A stretch of DNA of 64,000 bases from Axinella damicornis (taxonomy: Eukaryota > Porifera > Demospongiae > Axinellida > Axinellidae). The stretch lies in contig OZ007516.1 of NCBI GenBank assembly GCA_963931865.1, positions 10,736,785 to 10,800,784 of the forward strand, in the 5' to 3' direction. The notes below the pieces were generated by a model. The model ran no database searches and had not been told where the DNA came from. It worked only from the letters and a program-made list of their open reading frames with translations. The translations under genes and the position numbers were made by a program. How positions within the stretch are numbered: position 1 is the first letter of the stretch; the number at the start of each line of letters is the position of its first letter. Of the stretch, positions 45,301-57,770 are shown piece by piece.

Positions 45301-46087
45301 CCAACTTTCAAAGGAGAAATGAAATGAGGGAATTTGAAATTGCTGCCATGCACAGCCCCAGTCCCCTCCCATCCCTCAGAAATACTCTTTTGCAATCATA
45401 ATCCATTTCTTCGCACATACGATAAAACTTAACATTGGCACACATGATGTTCTGCAAATTATCGAACATTGTTTCCTCGCGTAACCTGAATTCTTGCTGG
45501 ACATATGTAATTCTAGGAACTGAGGTGTGTATACAATGTAGGTGTAATAAATTGAAGAGATTAATTTGATTGTGATGTTGCGACAGACCAATACGTGACA
45601 CATGACAGTCTACATACCGTGTAAGAGATCACTGCCACCACAGCGTTAGCTCCAAGAGGGTATTCGTCAATCCCGTAGTGGTCGTACGAGAAGGGACGAA
45701 CCATCGGCGACTGGGCCGTCTAGGAAAGTCCACACAGGCAGCAGGTCACATGCTAACACACAAGTATACAGACCACAGGAAGTATCAAAGTAGAACTGAT
45801 ACCGAACCTACCTGCAACTTGTAGAGTTTGTTGTCCATGCGGTACGGGAGGGAGTGGCAGGGAGTCCCCATCATCTGCTTAGCCATCTGGTGGGGTAGCA
45901 GGTGCACACAGAACTCAACACCATGTAACGTCAGCAATAGTCATTGAGTGGCCAAATTGAAACCAAAACCACATCAGAAATCACAGATGTGTCATCACGT
46001 TGACAGATGAGGACAGAAACTTCAGTGCTAGCTGGATTCTAATTTCACTCTAATGTTCATGGCTGCAAGTTCTGCTACAAGGTAGTT

Positions 46088-46119
<32 letters not shown>

Positions 46120-49100
46120 TTCCTGGCCTATTATCCTTTGATGTGGTCATTGGAATGCATTAAGTTCTTTGAGTTGGTCAATTTTGTACCCATTCCTGTC
46201 AGTTTTGGGAGAACACCGGAATGGTTTAGTGTGATGGACGTTGTACATACCTGGCACTGGTACATGTTCCGGGGACTTTGGTTGAAGTCTGAGAATGGTG
46301 TCAGGCTGGCAATAGCACTCAGCATGCTTCCTTCATTCAGCTCCAAGTGGGTGGTATGCTATACAGATGTGTACAACAGTACCAGTACGTGAAAAGTACA
46401 GTGAGCCTATAGTCCACAGAAACAACGTACTCCTTCGTGTGCCTCCTCCGGTATCACAGCAATGTCCATGTACACCTACACAGAACAAATGAGAACAACA
46501 CACATCATTGACAGCTGCATTGCAGCAGGTGGACCATTAAACTGTAGCATAAGATCATAACGACAGTGAGTTGCTAGGTTACACAGCAAAAGTGACTTGT
46601 ACCATGGGCCACAACATTGCAGCTGTATCAGTGGTCTTGCATGACCTTATTTGGCAGTGAAACAACAGGACTAAACCTGAATTGACAACCCACTTGCCAC
46701 AGTCTTCTACACACCTGTTCAAAAGATCCAATAAGCTCCTGGGTATTTGTAGCAAGGTTGAGGACGGGTCGCATCATCCTAGCAGGGGTACAAAAGAGGA
46801 ACAGTCCAGGATACTGCCCACCTTTCAACGGAGGCACCAGCCCTATTTCCAGTGAGGGGGGAACCTAGAGACAAACCAATGAACAAGACGTGGATCAACA
46901 GAGTTCCATTCTTGTGTAGATCAGTTGCGAACAAACTAGGCAACATATTCACCTTGGCAGGAGTGGCATGTAGAAATATACCGGTGTCGTTTTGAACATT
47001 CCAAGTGCATATTGCCATGCCTACCGAAACTACAACCAGAGTCGCTTGAGCTACATGTACATGTTGCAGTTACAACATTGGCAGTCCTGATGGTGTACAC
47101 TCCAGAGGAGCTCCACTGTACAATCGCATCATTACTGTACGACCATGTGATCCAGCTCTATGTCCATGCATGTATACGCACCTTGCCTTGTCCGAGAGCC
47201 TTGAGTGTATGAAGTTTTGTTGCCAGTTCTCGTGCACACTCGGCATCCACTTCCCCCAACACGCGGCCGTCCAGCACCACGGGGATGGCAGACCGAGCAC
47301 ACGGTGGCAAAGGGGCGCCAGTGGGGATCATCCCAAGACTGCAGAGCAGCCGGGCCAGCTGGCTGGTGTTGGGGGCAGAGGTTGTGACCTACAGAGGGGC
47401 CGAGACTACACAATAACCAGATGTTCAGAGCAGAGAACACAGGTCATCCACATCAAGCCTATAGATGTGTACACATTGACTTTTCCAGTGCTGCTACTGG
47501 TACCATCCATGTGTAAAAAACCCCAACGTGCAAAACTCTGAAATGACTGTGCAATGCACAGAATTTTGTCCCTCAAATGTTGGCATTCTATACATGTACA
47601 TGTACACGGTATAGTTACATACCTGACAAGCAGCGGCCAAATGGTTGAGCAGGCCACAGGGAGCGCCATCAGGGGTGTGAACCGGGCACAAAAAACCTAC
47701 AGAGTACATAGCATGTCCGTTACACCATACCATAACATACACATGACCCTACATGCAAAACAAATATGTGGGGTTTATGGAACGTTCTTCATCTAAAGCT
47801 CCTTCCACTCAAACGTGTCTTCACTCAAAGATCTTCCAGCCATCTCACTCACCCCAGGCTTCAGGGAGCAGCTTCCTGACCGAGGTGGTCCTCATTTGGG
47901 AGAAGAAGGCTCCACGGTGGACACAGCGGAAGTGGGAGAGGTAGCGGAAAAAGTTGAGCTTGTCAGCCACCACTGTGAATCCCGAGATCTGTAGTATGAC
48001 AGTTTACAAACTCTGATGGGGTCACAGGGTAGAAGTCGTTCACAGGTTAATCCTGAGCTTGTTCGTATCATCTTTGTCTTGCATAGGGGCTAGGGTGGGT
48101 GCATGGGGAGGGCTGGATGCATGGGCGCTGGGGTGCTTGCATGGGGGCTGGGGTGGGTGCATGGTGCTGGGGTGAGTGCATGGGAGCGGTGCTGGGGTGA
48201 GTGCATGGGAGCGGTGCTGGGGTGAGTGCATGGGAGCGGTGCTGGGGTGAGTGCATGGGAGCGGTGCTGGGGTGAGTGCATGGGAGCGGTGCTGGGGTGA
48301 GTGCATGGGAGCGGTGCTGGGGTGAGTGCATGGGAGCGGTGCTGGGGTGAGTGCATGGGAGCGGTGCTGGGGTGAGTGCATGGGAGCGGTGCTGGGGTGA
48401 GTGCATGGGAGCGGTGCTGGGGTGAGTGCATGGGAGCGGTGCTGGGGTGAGTGCATGGGAGCGGTGCTGGGGTGAGTGCATGGGGGCGGTGCTGGGGTGA
48501 GTGCATGGGGGCGGTGCTGGGGTGAGTGCATGGGGGCGGTGCTGGGGTGAGTGCATGGGGGCGGTGCTGGGGTGAGTGCATGGGGGCGGTGCTGGGGTGA
48601 GTGCATGGGGGCGGTGCTGGGGTGAGTGCATGGGGGCGGTGCTGGGGTGAGTGCATGGGGGTGGTGCTGGGGTGAGTGCATGGGGGCGGTGCTGGGGTGA
48701 GTGCATGGGGGCGGTGCTGGGGTGAGTGCATGGGGGATGGGGGTGAGTGGGGGTGGGGCTGGGGTTGGTGCATGGTGGGAGGGGCTGGGGTGGGTGTATA
48801 CATATACATAACTAGTGAGGGCCAAACCCTGTCTACAAACAATGCACAATTGGTATTCATTACACAATAGTAAACTATGGGACATCTCAGAGATACAAAG
48901 CACTTAGCAAACAATCCTCATAGCTAGACCTGCTGCAATCCAAGCCCACTCCTGGAACGCAGGTTGCCCGTTGTAAGGAGGTACTCAATCTGCTGGCCAA
49001 CGTCAGGAGCTGTGGACAAGACTCTGCCGATCAGTGAGGCTGCAGGGTGAAGGGAAGACTGCTGAAGCATAGCTGTAGATGATACTGTGGATACTGAGGC

Positions 49101-50759
49101 ATCAAACTCAAGTTTGGTTCCGGGTATTGGAACCAGCCACAATGAATCAATGGATACCAATTATAATCCTACATCTATGAAACCTACAATATAATAGTTC
49201 TATACTACACGGTACGCATTAATCTGATATACCACTTGGTTAACCAATCAGATTGGTATTACACTTTTTTCTCGAGGTACTGCTGTAATAGAAAGCTGAT
49301 TGGCGAATACTTCGCTTAGTAACGCCGTTGCAGAACCTGGTTGCTAGGCAGCTTACAGCTTACCTTCAGTTGTAGGGTTGAAAAAGGGAGCACGGCTGAA
49401 GCGGAGAAAGCGACTGCCTCCAAAGTAAGTTTCACTAGCGGATACACCGTAGACGAGCTGCTCGCACGCGCTGTTGAGATGTACATAGCTACACTCTGGT
49501 TCCAAACCTGTACCGAACCAGGACCGACAACCACAGCCACGCCTATTGCGTGAAGCGACGCTCGTGCCATGCCGTGACCGTGGCCCGAGTCGCTCACTAG
49601 TACGGCTTGCTACCAACCGTGCCTGCTTGCTGCGTGTCGAGGACGCTCCAAGTTTCACCAACGCATCCAACAGCAACACTAAGAAAACCACTGTGATGTA
49701 GCTAGCTACAGGCTAAGATGTAGGATTAATCTGTGATAGGATGGTCTACTGCGGTATTTTGGATTAATAGCACTCGCAATGCAGTCAGGAAGTAAATAGC
49801 ACTCGGCTTCGCCTCGTGCTATTTTACACTTCCTGACTGCATTGCTCGTGCTATTAATCCCAAATACCACAGTGGACCATCCTATTACATATACGTACCT
49901 ATGTACTGAGCATCAGCACCAATACCGATCAATGCCAATGCTAGTAACCGTGCACCCGTATTTTGCAGTAGCTTAGCTCGATGAGCCAGCCCCAATGCAG
50001 GTCACTTTCCATGCAGTCTGATGACTCTCGACAGGTTACAGAGGTTTTCAAAGATCTTGCAACTGAATTTGTAGAACAGAAGTACATGCATTCACGTGAC
50101 TTCCGGTGTTTCATTCTGGCCTGAAAATTGCAGAAACCTCTGTAGTGCTCTTGAGTTGAGAGCAGTCATACATAGCAGGGTGAATTACAACTAGAGATTA
50201 CGAGATTACTAGGGATTACCAGGGATTACTAGAGATTACTAGGGATTAGAGATTACATGTACTAGAGATTACTAGAGATTACTAGGGATTACTAGAGATT
50301 ACTAGAGATTACTAGAGATTACTAGGGATTACTAGAGATTACTAGAGATTACTAGGGATTACTAGAGATTACTAGAGATTACTAGAGATTACTAGAGATT
50401 ACTAGGGATTACTAGAGATTACTAGGGATTACTAGGGATTGCTAGAGATTACTAGAGATTACTAGGGATTACTAGGGATTGCTAGAGATTACTAGAGATT
50501 ACTAGGGGATTACTAGAGATTATTAGCAACAGTAGTCATACAGCAGGGTGAAGATTACAGGAGCTCACTACCAGAGACTACTACAGTAGTACAGAAGAGA
50601 GGACACTCTAACACTGCAACACTTACCGAGGGTTGCATCAAATCTGTCTGGATTAAATTTGGCATGTCTTTCCAGTTCTGATCTTGCATAACGAAGGTAT
50701 CCATCCAACTTTTCCTACAGAAGATCAGGGAAAATCATCCTGGAATCAACCCCCCTCTC

Positions 50760-50836
<77 letters not shown>

Positions 50837-53323
50837 AACCTTTAATGCCATCAAATAGAGGTGTCCCCCCAGCAGCAGTTCCTGGTTCATGGGGGAGTCG
50901 GGAGACTCGGCAGCACACCTGCCTGCTGCGAGAGCGTAGAGCTTACGAGTCATCAAACTAGCAAGATGGCGGAGGACAGACAGGGACGGTGAGGGAGGAA
51001 GAGGAAGTGAAATGGGAAAGAAAGAGGAAGTGAGTGGACAAAAAACGGTCAGAGATGATACGAATTGTAGAAATTAAATGGTTACTGCGTGACCAACAGC
51101 CACAAGGTCAAGTGACCAATAGGGTGTAGGAGTGAGACTGGGTCAGGAGATGACGAAATAGGTATGGGAACGAGGCTGAAACAGGAACTGTATGCATGCT
51201 ACCGATCATCTATCAGCAGTAATTTGAAGTGTGCATGTCACATGACCTCAGAACAAGAGACATTCTTCACTGATGGTCTCAGTCCGCCCGTCTCTTTGAG
51301 TTCATCACAGGACTCAAACACAGACTGTGGAGACTATTCCTGTAGTCTCCTCTTTCAATTGACAGGCCGATCACCCCCCACCAGAGCATCTACGTGGGGT
51401 GCGAAGGGGGACAGGTCCTCTTGGCCGATTCCGAAACCGGTACTATCAAGGTGGTCGCCAACCCATGGGTAGCCCAGGTAATACATGTAAATTAATTCCG
51501 GGATGGTCAGCTACATCCGTCACTGAAAATCGTATTCTCCACCACATTCTCTGAATGACAAGCTACATGTATAATGATGTCTGGAGGCCTAGCTCTTATA
51601 TCCATTTCATGAGTGAGTCAATGAACTGAGTTTGCTAGGCTGGAGGGTCCTTACGAGTCACCTACGTCAGTTGACCTAGTGCAGAAACAGGAAGTTCAGT
51701 AGCCATATCCTATTTATAGCTCGAGATCTGTACATGTACATGAAGCAGCTGTCTGCAGCTGCTAGCGTACTCCTCTGCAACAGATGTACATGGTCTGCAG
51801 CTGCTAGCGTACTCCTCTATACAGCATGCAGCATCAGACAAAGGTCCAATCAACTTACATGAGCATGTTGAACTTGTCGATATTTCTGTCTAGGTGTACT
51901 AACACAAGCTCCCTGCAAAGACAAACAGTAACGATTCTGAGATGTATAAATAAATGTAAGACATGTACACTTACTAGTACTGTTCATCACTATAGCTAGG
52001 TAATTTCTCCAGTTCTCATTGCATGAAAGCCTGGCCAGATATTTTGCTATGCTTGCATCCAGGCCTATCCACTTTAACACAAAAGAGGCCCGGGCACCTG
52101 GGCACAACGCTAGTGGCTCGGTGCGATTGTATATCAAAATGCACAGACATCCTCCACTGAGTAGCAGAGCCCGACTTACTTCAGGAGATATCGTGCAATA
52201 TTCTCGTCGGAGGTCGACTTGGGCATGTCAGCCTTCAATCGGAACCTTTCTCCGATGTACTTGAGTGCTGCCTTCTGTGTAATCAGCCCGTCTGTCAGGG
52301 TGGAGCGCAACATGGTTGCCACGCAGCTGTAATTCATGAACGACACACTATCATCACACACACTTGCAATTCATGAACGCGATATAACGTCACACACGCA
52401 GCTGAGTGATATCATCACACACAGCTGCAATTCATGAACGACATAACATCACACGCAACTCAGCTGAACGACGCAGCTGCTTTCATCACACAAGTGATCA
52501 GTAAGGTACTCACCCTTTAAGAAATGTGTCATCTTCATTTCCTTTCATCAGCTCATTATAAATGTGAACATCAGTACTGTCGATCAAAGCCTGGCAAAAA
52601 TTGAGAACCTTCCTTACTACCAGGCCCTTACTACCAAGCTCTCACACGTATGCTACCATACCCTCACACAAACGCTACCAGGTTACCAGGCTACAAGGCC
52701 CTCACACGAATGCTACCAGGCCCTCACAGCTATATGTACCAGGCTACCAGGCCCTCGTATGTGTGCTACCAGGCCCTCACATGCCCTCACACTCATGCTA
52801 CCAGGCCGTTACACGCATGCTACAAGGCCCCACACTCAGACCCTCACACGCACTCTACCAGACCCTCACACGCACTCTACCAGGCCCTTACACGCAGGCT
52901 ACAAGGCCCCACACTCAGACCCTCACACACACTCTACCAGACCCTCACACGCACTCTACCAGGCCCTTACACACCTGCTACAAGGCCCCACACTCATGAT
53001 ACCAGGCCCTCACACGCACTCTACCAGGCCCTTACACACCTGCTACAAGGCCCCACACTCATGATACCAGGCCCTCACACGCACTCTACCAAGCCGTTAC
53101 ACGCACTCTACCAGGCCTCATACCTCCTTGTGCTGTTGCATGTGGGCGGGGTCTAGAATCTCTCTGTTATGAACTCTTGCTCCTAGTGAACCTGCTACAA
53201 GGTGGTGTAACTAGTACTACAAGATACCTTCAGAATAAGGACGACAGGCACGTAAAACAGCTGCTTGTTTTTGCAGAATTGGAGGGAGCAGCTTCCATCA
53301 GTAAGGTAGTGCAGGGTAAGAAT
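42349..53323 (-). CDS. POLR1B: RNA polymerase I second-largest subunit (RPA2/POLR1B), 25 internal exons
   Basis: POLR1B forms one half of the Pol I active centre, which makes ribosomal RNA in the nucleolus. Exons 5' to 3': 53228-53323, 52514-52590, 52180-52326, 51859-51911, 50840-50957, 50627-50714, 48930-49072, 47853-47988, 47623-47696, 47182-47388, 46715-46864, 46431-46475, 46251-46358, 45812-45886, 45618-45719, 45086-45169, 44932-44986, 44757-44853, 44461-44533, 44125-44193, 43983-44041, 43750-43847, 43228-43353, 42927-43054 and 42349-42513. They add up to about 857 codons of a family length near 1135, in frame with GT-AG borders. Core motifs: [53 protein letters not shown] and [17 protein letters not shown] (Pol I-like, not Pol II). 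The first 230 or so codons and the C-terminal zinc ribbon are absent. The 5' side ends at a 63-bp tandem array beyond which ACLY begins; the 3' side ends at a TG microsatellite. Confidence 0.93.
43351..43676. repeat. 41-bp minisatellite containing a POLR1B splice acceptor
   Basis: About eight copies of TGCCTAGTGACAGCATAGAT, continuing ACACTGCTGTATGAATCATCA. The leftmost unit overlaps the real 3' splice site of the exon ending at 43353 (on the minus strand GTCACTAG, then GCATGATGAT), so the array repeats an intron-exon junction. Confidence 0.93.
44321..44457. repeat. RGATTACTAG minisatellite
   Basis: Imperfect 10-bp units in a POLR1B intron, the same unit as at 50186-50523. A few degenerate units also occur at 43908-43945. 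Confidence 0.9.
46091..46118. repeat. 28-base poly-C run
   Basis: A homopolymer in a POLR1B intron. Confidence 0.97.
48096..48790. repeat. 24-bp minisatellite, two sub-blocks
   Basis: About 25 copies of GGGTGAGTGCATGGGAGCGG followed by TGCT. The left half carries GGGAGCGG and the right half GGGGGCGG. Since 24 is divisible by three, very long Pro/His/Thr frames exist in all minus frames, and these are not genes. Confidence 0.95.
49739..49882. mobile_element. 144-bp TA-flanked foldback element
   Basis: GGATGGTCTACTGCGGTATT and its near-complement form the ends, with CAATGCAGTCAGGAAGT paired inside. TA is on both sides (49737-49738 and 49883-49884). It lies in a POLR1B intron. Confidence 0.8.
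50186..50523. repeat. RGATTACTAG minisatellite, about 33 copies
   Basis: A 10-bp unit, mixing AGATTACTAG and GGATTACTAG, in the POLR1B intron between the exons at 50627 and 49072. Confidence 0.95.
50770..50832. repeat. (CA)n microsatellite
   Basis: About 31 CA units, starting eight bases from a POLR1B exon border. Confidence 0.97.
52610..53125. repeat. Minisatellite around CCCTCACACGCACTCTACCAG
   Basis: Degenerate units of about 20 bp (CTACCAGGCCCTCACACG and variants with CTACAAGGCCCCACACTCA) in a POLR1B intron. Tyr/Thr/Pro-rich frames across it are artefacts. Confidence 0.92.
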
Positions 53324-53400
53324 CTGTATAGGGAGAACCAAACATTGTGAATGCAGGAAATCTCTTCCAGCACAGTGCTTGCTCTGATATAATGACTACA

Positions 53401-54566
53401 GGATACCCTCCGTCTGCCTCTCTCTGCTAGACTGCCTCACTACGGCTGTGGGTTAGCACTACAGGATACCCTCCATCTACCTCCCTCTGCTAGACTGCCT
53501 CACTACGGCTGTGGGTTAGCACTACAGGATACCCTCCATCTACCTCCCTCTGCTAGACTGCCTCACTACGGCTGTGGGTTAGTACTACAGGATACCCTCC
53601 ATCTACCTCCCTCTGCTAGACTGCCTCACTACGGCTGTGGGTTAGCACTACAGGATACCCTCCATCTACCTCCCTCTGCTAGACTGCCTCACTACGGCTG
53701 TGGGTTAGCACTACAGGATACCCTCCATCTACCTCCCTCTGCTAGACTGCCTCACTACGGCTGTGGGTTAGCACTACAGGATACCCTCCATCTACCTCCC
53801 TCTGCTAGACTGCCTCACTACGGCTGTGGGTTAGCACTACAGGATACCCTCCATCTACCTCCCTCTGCTAGACAGCCTCACTACGGCTGTGGGTTAGCAC
53901 TACAGGATACCCTCCATCTACCTCCCTCTGCTAGACTGCCTCACTACGGCTGTGGGTTAGCACTACAGGATACCCTCCATCTACCTCCCTCTGCTAGACT
54001 GCCTCACTACGGCTGTGGGTTAGCACTACAGGATACCCTCCATCTACCTCCCTCTGCTAGACTGCCTCACTACGGCTGTGGGTTAGCACTACAAGATACC
54101 CTCCATCTACCTCCCTCTGCTAGACTGCCTCACTACGGCTGTGGGTTAGCACTACAGGATACCCTCCATCTACCTCCCTCTGCTAGACTGCCTCACTACG
54201 GCTGTGGGTTAGCACTACAGGATACCCTCCATCTACCTCCCTCTGCTAGACTGCCTCACTACGGCTGTGGGTTAGCACTACAGGATACCCTCCATCTACC
54301 TCCCTCTGCTAGACTGCCTCACTACGGCTGTGGGTTAGCACTACAGGATACCCTCCATCTACCTCCCTCTGCTAGACTGCCTCACTACGGCTGTGGGTTA
54401 GCACTACAGGATACCCTCCATCTACCTCCCTCTGCTAGACTGCCTCACTACGGCTGTGGGTTAGCACTACAGGATACCCTCCATCTACCTCCCTCTGCTA
54501 GACTGCCTCACTACGGCTGTGGGTTAGCACTACAGGATACCCTCCATCTACCTCCCTCTGCTAGAC
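53401..54566. repeat. 63-bp tandem array, about 18.5 near-identical copies
   Basis: Unit: GGATACCCTCCATCTACCTC, then CCTCTGCTAGACTGCCTCAC, then TACGGCTGTGGGTTAGCACT and ACA. Copies differ at only a handful of bases (for example CGTCTGCC in the first, GACAGCC and ACAAGAT in two others), so the array is young or gene-converted. Every frame has stops. It separates the last ACLY exon from the first POLR1B exon. Confidence 0.97.
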
Positions 54567-54648
54567 TTCCAAGTATCCTTGCAGGTAACATTTTCACTCT
54601 AAGTGTGACCTTATTGAAGGAAGGTACAGTCTGATCTTACATACTCAC

Positions 54649-56573
54649 CTTGAATGTTGCGGCTACGTTGGTGAAGTTTGCAATGCCTCCACCGATGATC
54701 AGAACCTTGCCTGCAGGAACAGTTCACGGATGAGGTGTTACTGAACGATTACGGAATTATGAAGCAGGTGCAGAGCTAGGTAACTTGATGCAGGTTTCCC
54801 TAGCAACCCACTAAGCAACACACAGTGCAGTCTCTTGAAAACACAACCCTTCACTCTCTCTCTCATGGTTTTCTGGGGTGTGCATACGTATCACTGTCCT
54901 ATTGTTCAACACTGTTGCATAGAACCAGAAAGTTTGAACTGATCAAGCAGACATCTACTGAATTAACATACTGCTAATGACCCCACATGAAAGACGAGCA
55001 GGAACCATGGCAACCACCAAGGATCTGGACAGAACACCAAACAGGTGTTAGGCACGTCTACGTACCTTGAGGGTGTTTCTCCCCCTTTGTCATGAGTCCC
55101 AGGATGGTCTTAGCGTACTCAAATGTTTGAGACTCGCTGGGTGCTCCCGAGTACTCTCCATAGTTGGCCAGCTCACCGCTGCCGCCAAGGTCACAGATGG
55201 TGTCACTGGAGAATTAGAGTCAATGTCAATATAGGGCCCACAACAATGGCAGAAGTAACACTAGTTGGCCGCCTGGAGTCAGTCGTACAGATACCTCCAG
55301 CAGCATGGTGGTACAACACAACTTCCTCCCCCCATATCACCACACCCGTCTCATGCCTGTATACGCTGCGCTGGAGGTCCCCCTCCCCTCCCACACCTGT
55401 ATATGACGGAGGCCCCTCCTCCTGCCACCATGGTCCAGATACGTCCCTGCTGGTTGAGCACGGTCAGCTTCAGGGAGGCTCCACTCTTGGCATCCAGGTC
55501 GGCAATGTAGGCCTCCTGTTCAGGGTGCATACACGTGCAGATAAGGTTACCATGACAACCAAGAACACCATACATGCACATCCATACTACGTGCGCATCC
55601 ATGGCAGTATTACGTTTACTGTTACCAGCATGTTATATACTACTTGTTCCACAATCACCAAATGGAGACCAACTGTGTTACCAAGATGGCAACTGCATCG
55701 TCTCCCAACTGTACCCACCTCCTGCAGCGCCTCTCTTCCGAACGGCGGAGGGAAGTCGATGTCTCCCCAGTGCACCTTGCAGACAAACTCTGCCGTGGAG
55801 TCCAGCCTGGCAGCGAGGTCCAGCATGTACACCACACCCCCCGTGATCACTAGCAGAGAGGAAAAGGGGTGGGGATTATTCTTTGGTGATAGAGGTAATT
55901 AAAATGGCCAATGGACCCTGGGGTGGTCTCTATGCTCTCATCCAGGGGAATGTCTCTTACGATACGCAATACGCTCACCCAGCGGCTATATTATATATCT
56001 GGGTGGTCTCTGCGCTACATGCTCACCCAGGGGGTTTATCTCCAGGTAGGTGAAATACAGGTCAGAATAAGCACGGTAGAGCAGCTGCAGAAACTGCACC
56101 AAGATTCTGTGGAAAGAAGGACAGTGCACTCGTTCCATCCATATGCTGTGAATATACATACATGTAAATTATACGATATGTAGTGTTACAGTAATAATAG
56201 GAAGTGAATGGGTGGATGCTTATCTTATGTCCAAATAAGGGCATCTTTTGGCTGTAGCAGTTAGTCCATCGCCATTTCACGCTATCATGCGAAGTTGGAT
56301 GCTCCATGGCGCTGCTTGTGGTGCTATATGCACTCCCGATGTGACTGAGCTAGCCGTACAGTAACGATACATCCATTGACTGTCTCCTCACACTGACTCA
56401 CGGCTTCACTTCCTGGGGTGCCCTTGCTACGAGTCTGGTGGCCTGCTCCTCGGTGAGGGTGCCCTCGATGTCCACCTCCACTCTCTCTGCCCGGCTGTCC
56501 ACGTCCCCCACATCCACCCCTCCCTCCGGGTCAAACATCACCATGTTACCAGACCGCGTTGCAACAATGCTGT

Positions 56574-56640
<67 letters not shown>

Positions 56641-57720
56641 ACTAGGCATAACGCACATCACTTACCTACACAGATGTCAATGCACACATATACATGTACA
56701 ACACACAAGGTTAAAGTAAGTACATCAAGAATACACACACAGTTAAGCAAGTACAGCAACACAGGGTTAAAGCAAGTACAACCATGTAGGGTTAAAGCAA
56801 GTACAACCATGCAGGGTTAAAGCAAGTACAACCATGCAGGGTTAAAGTAAGTACAACTATGCAGGGTTAAAGCAACGATGCAGGGTTAAAGCAAGTACAA
56901 CCATGCAGGGTTAAAGTAAGTACAACTATGCAGGGTTAAAGCAACGATGCAGGGTTAAAGCAAGTACAACCATGCAGGGTTAAAGTAAGTACAACCACGC
57001 AGGGTTAAAGCAAGAACAACATGCAGGGTTAAAGTAAGTACACCATGCAGGGTTAAAGCAAGAACAACATGCAGGGTTAAAGCAAGTACAACATGCAGGG
57101 CCTACAGTAAGTACAACTGATAGGGGTAATTACATAACAAAGTAAATGAAGCCACAAACAGAAGTGCTAAGGTGTACATACACAGAACTGTAAACATGAC
57201 GTACCTGCACATGCACTTTCAGCTTTGTCAAACAAACAGGTTTGGTGCATGTGTATGACAGCTGCATGGAGACGGCAATCTCCATCTAGCAGCCTAGATG
57301 ATGTCACAGTCATGACACTACAATGCAATACTCTGCTCAGTCACCTATAAATGTCCCTACTGAGCGGCCCTTAACGATGCATGGCTGGGAAATACAATCT
57401 TACATGAACATGCATGACTGAGTGAGTACTACCTGACGTAGAGCTCCTCAATAGGTTTGTGCGGCACAAATGGCTCCACAACAAAGTTGCTGAGTCTGCC
57501 TTTGGCTGCTCCTATCTCCAACTCTTGGCCGATGCGGTCAGAGAGCCACTCCCGGATGCTAGTAATGTCTGCGTCCATTTTGACAAGTCCCAGTTTTCCA
57601 CGGCGCTTTATCAGCATGTCTGGCTTCGCAGTTAGATGCTGAATACGGGGAGGGAGGAGAGAGTGGGGAGGAGGAGAGAGGGGAGGAGAGAGAGGAAGGA
57701 GGTGAGAGGGGGGAGGAGGA

Positions 57721-57770
<50 letters not shown>

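Noticed and set aside
48040..48914. Overlapping minus-strand frames of 212-287 codons rich in Pro, His and Thr
   Set aside because: They are translations of the 24-bp minisatellite, whose length is divisible by three, so all minus frames stay open.
52564..53156. Three overlapping plus-strand frames of 132-168 codons rich in Tyr, Thr and Pro
   Set aside because: They translate a degenerate minisatellite within a POLR1B intron.
50186..54566. Regularly repeated units that might suggest a CRISPR array
   Set aside because: The units are directly adjacent with no unique spacers, and the genome is a spliced eukaryotic one; these are minisatellites.
55123..55902. A 259-codon plus-strand frame
   Set aside because: It lies antisense to three clear ACLY exons and shows no protein similarity of its own.
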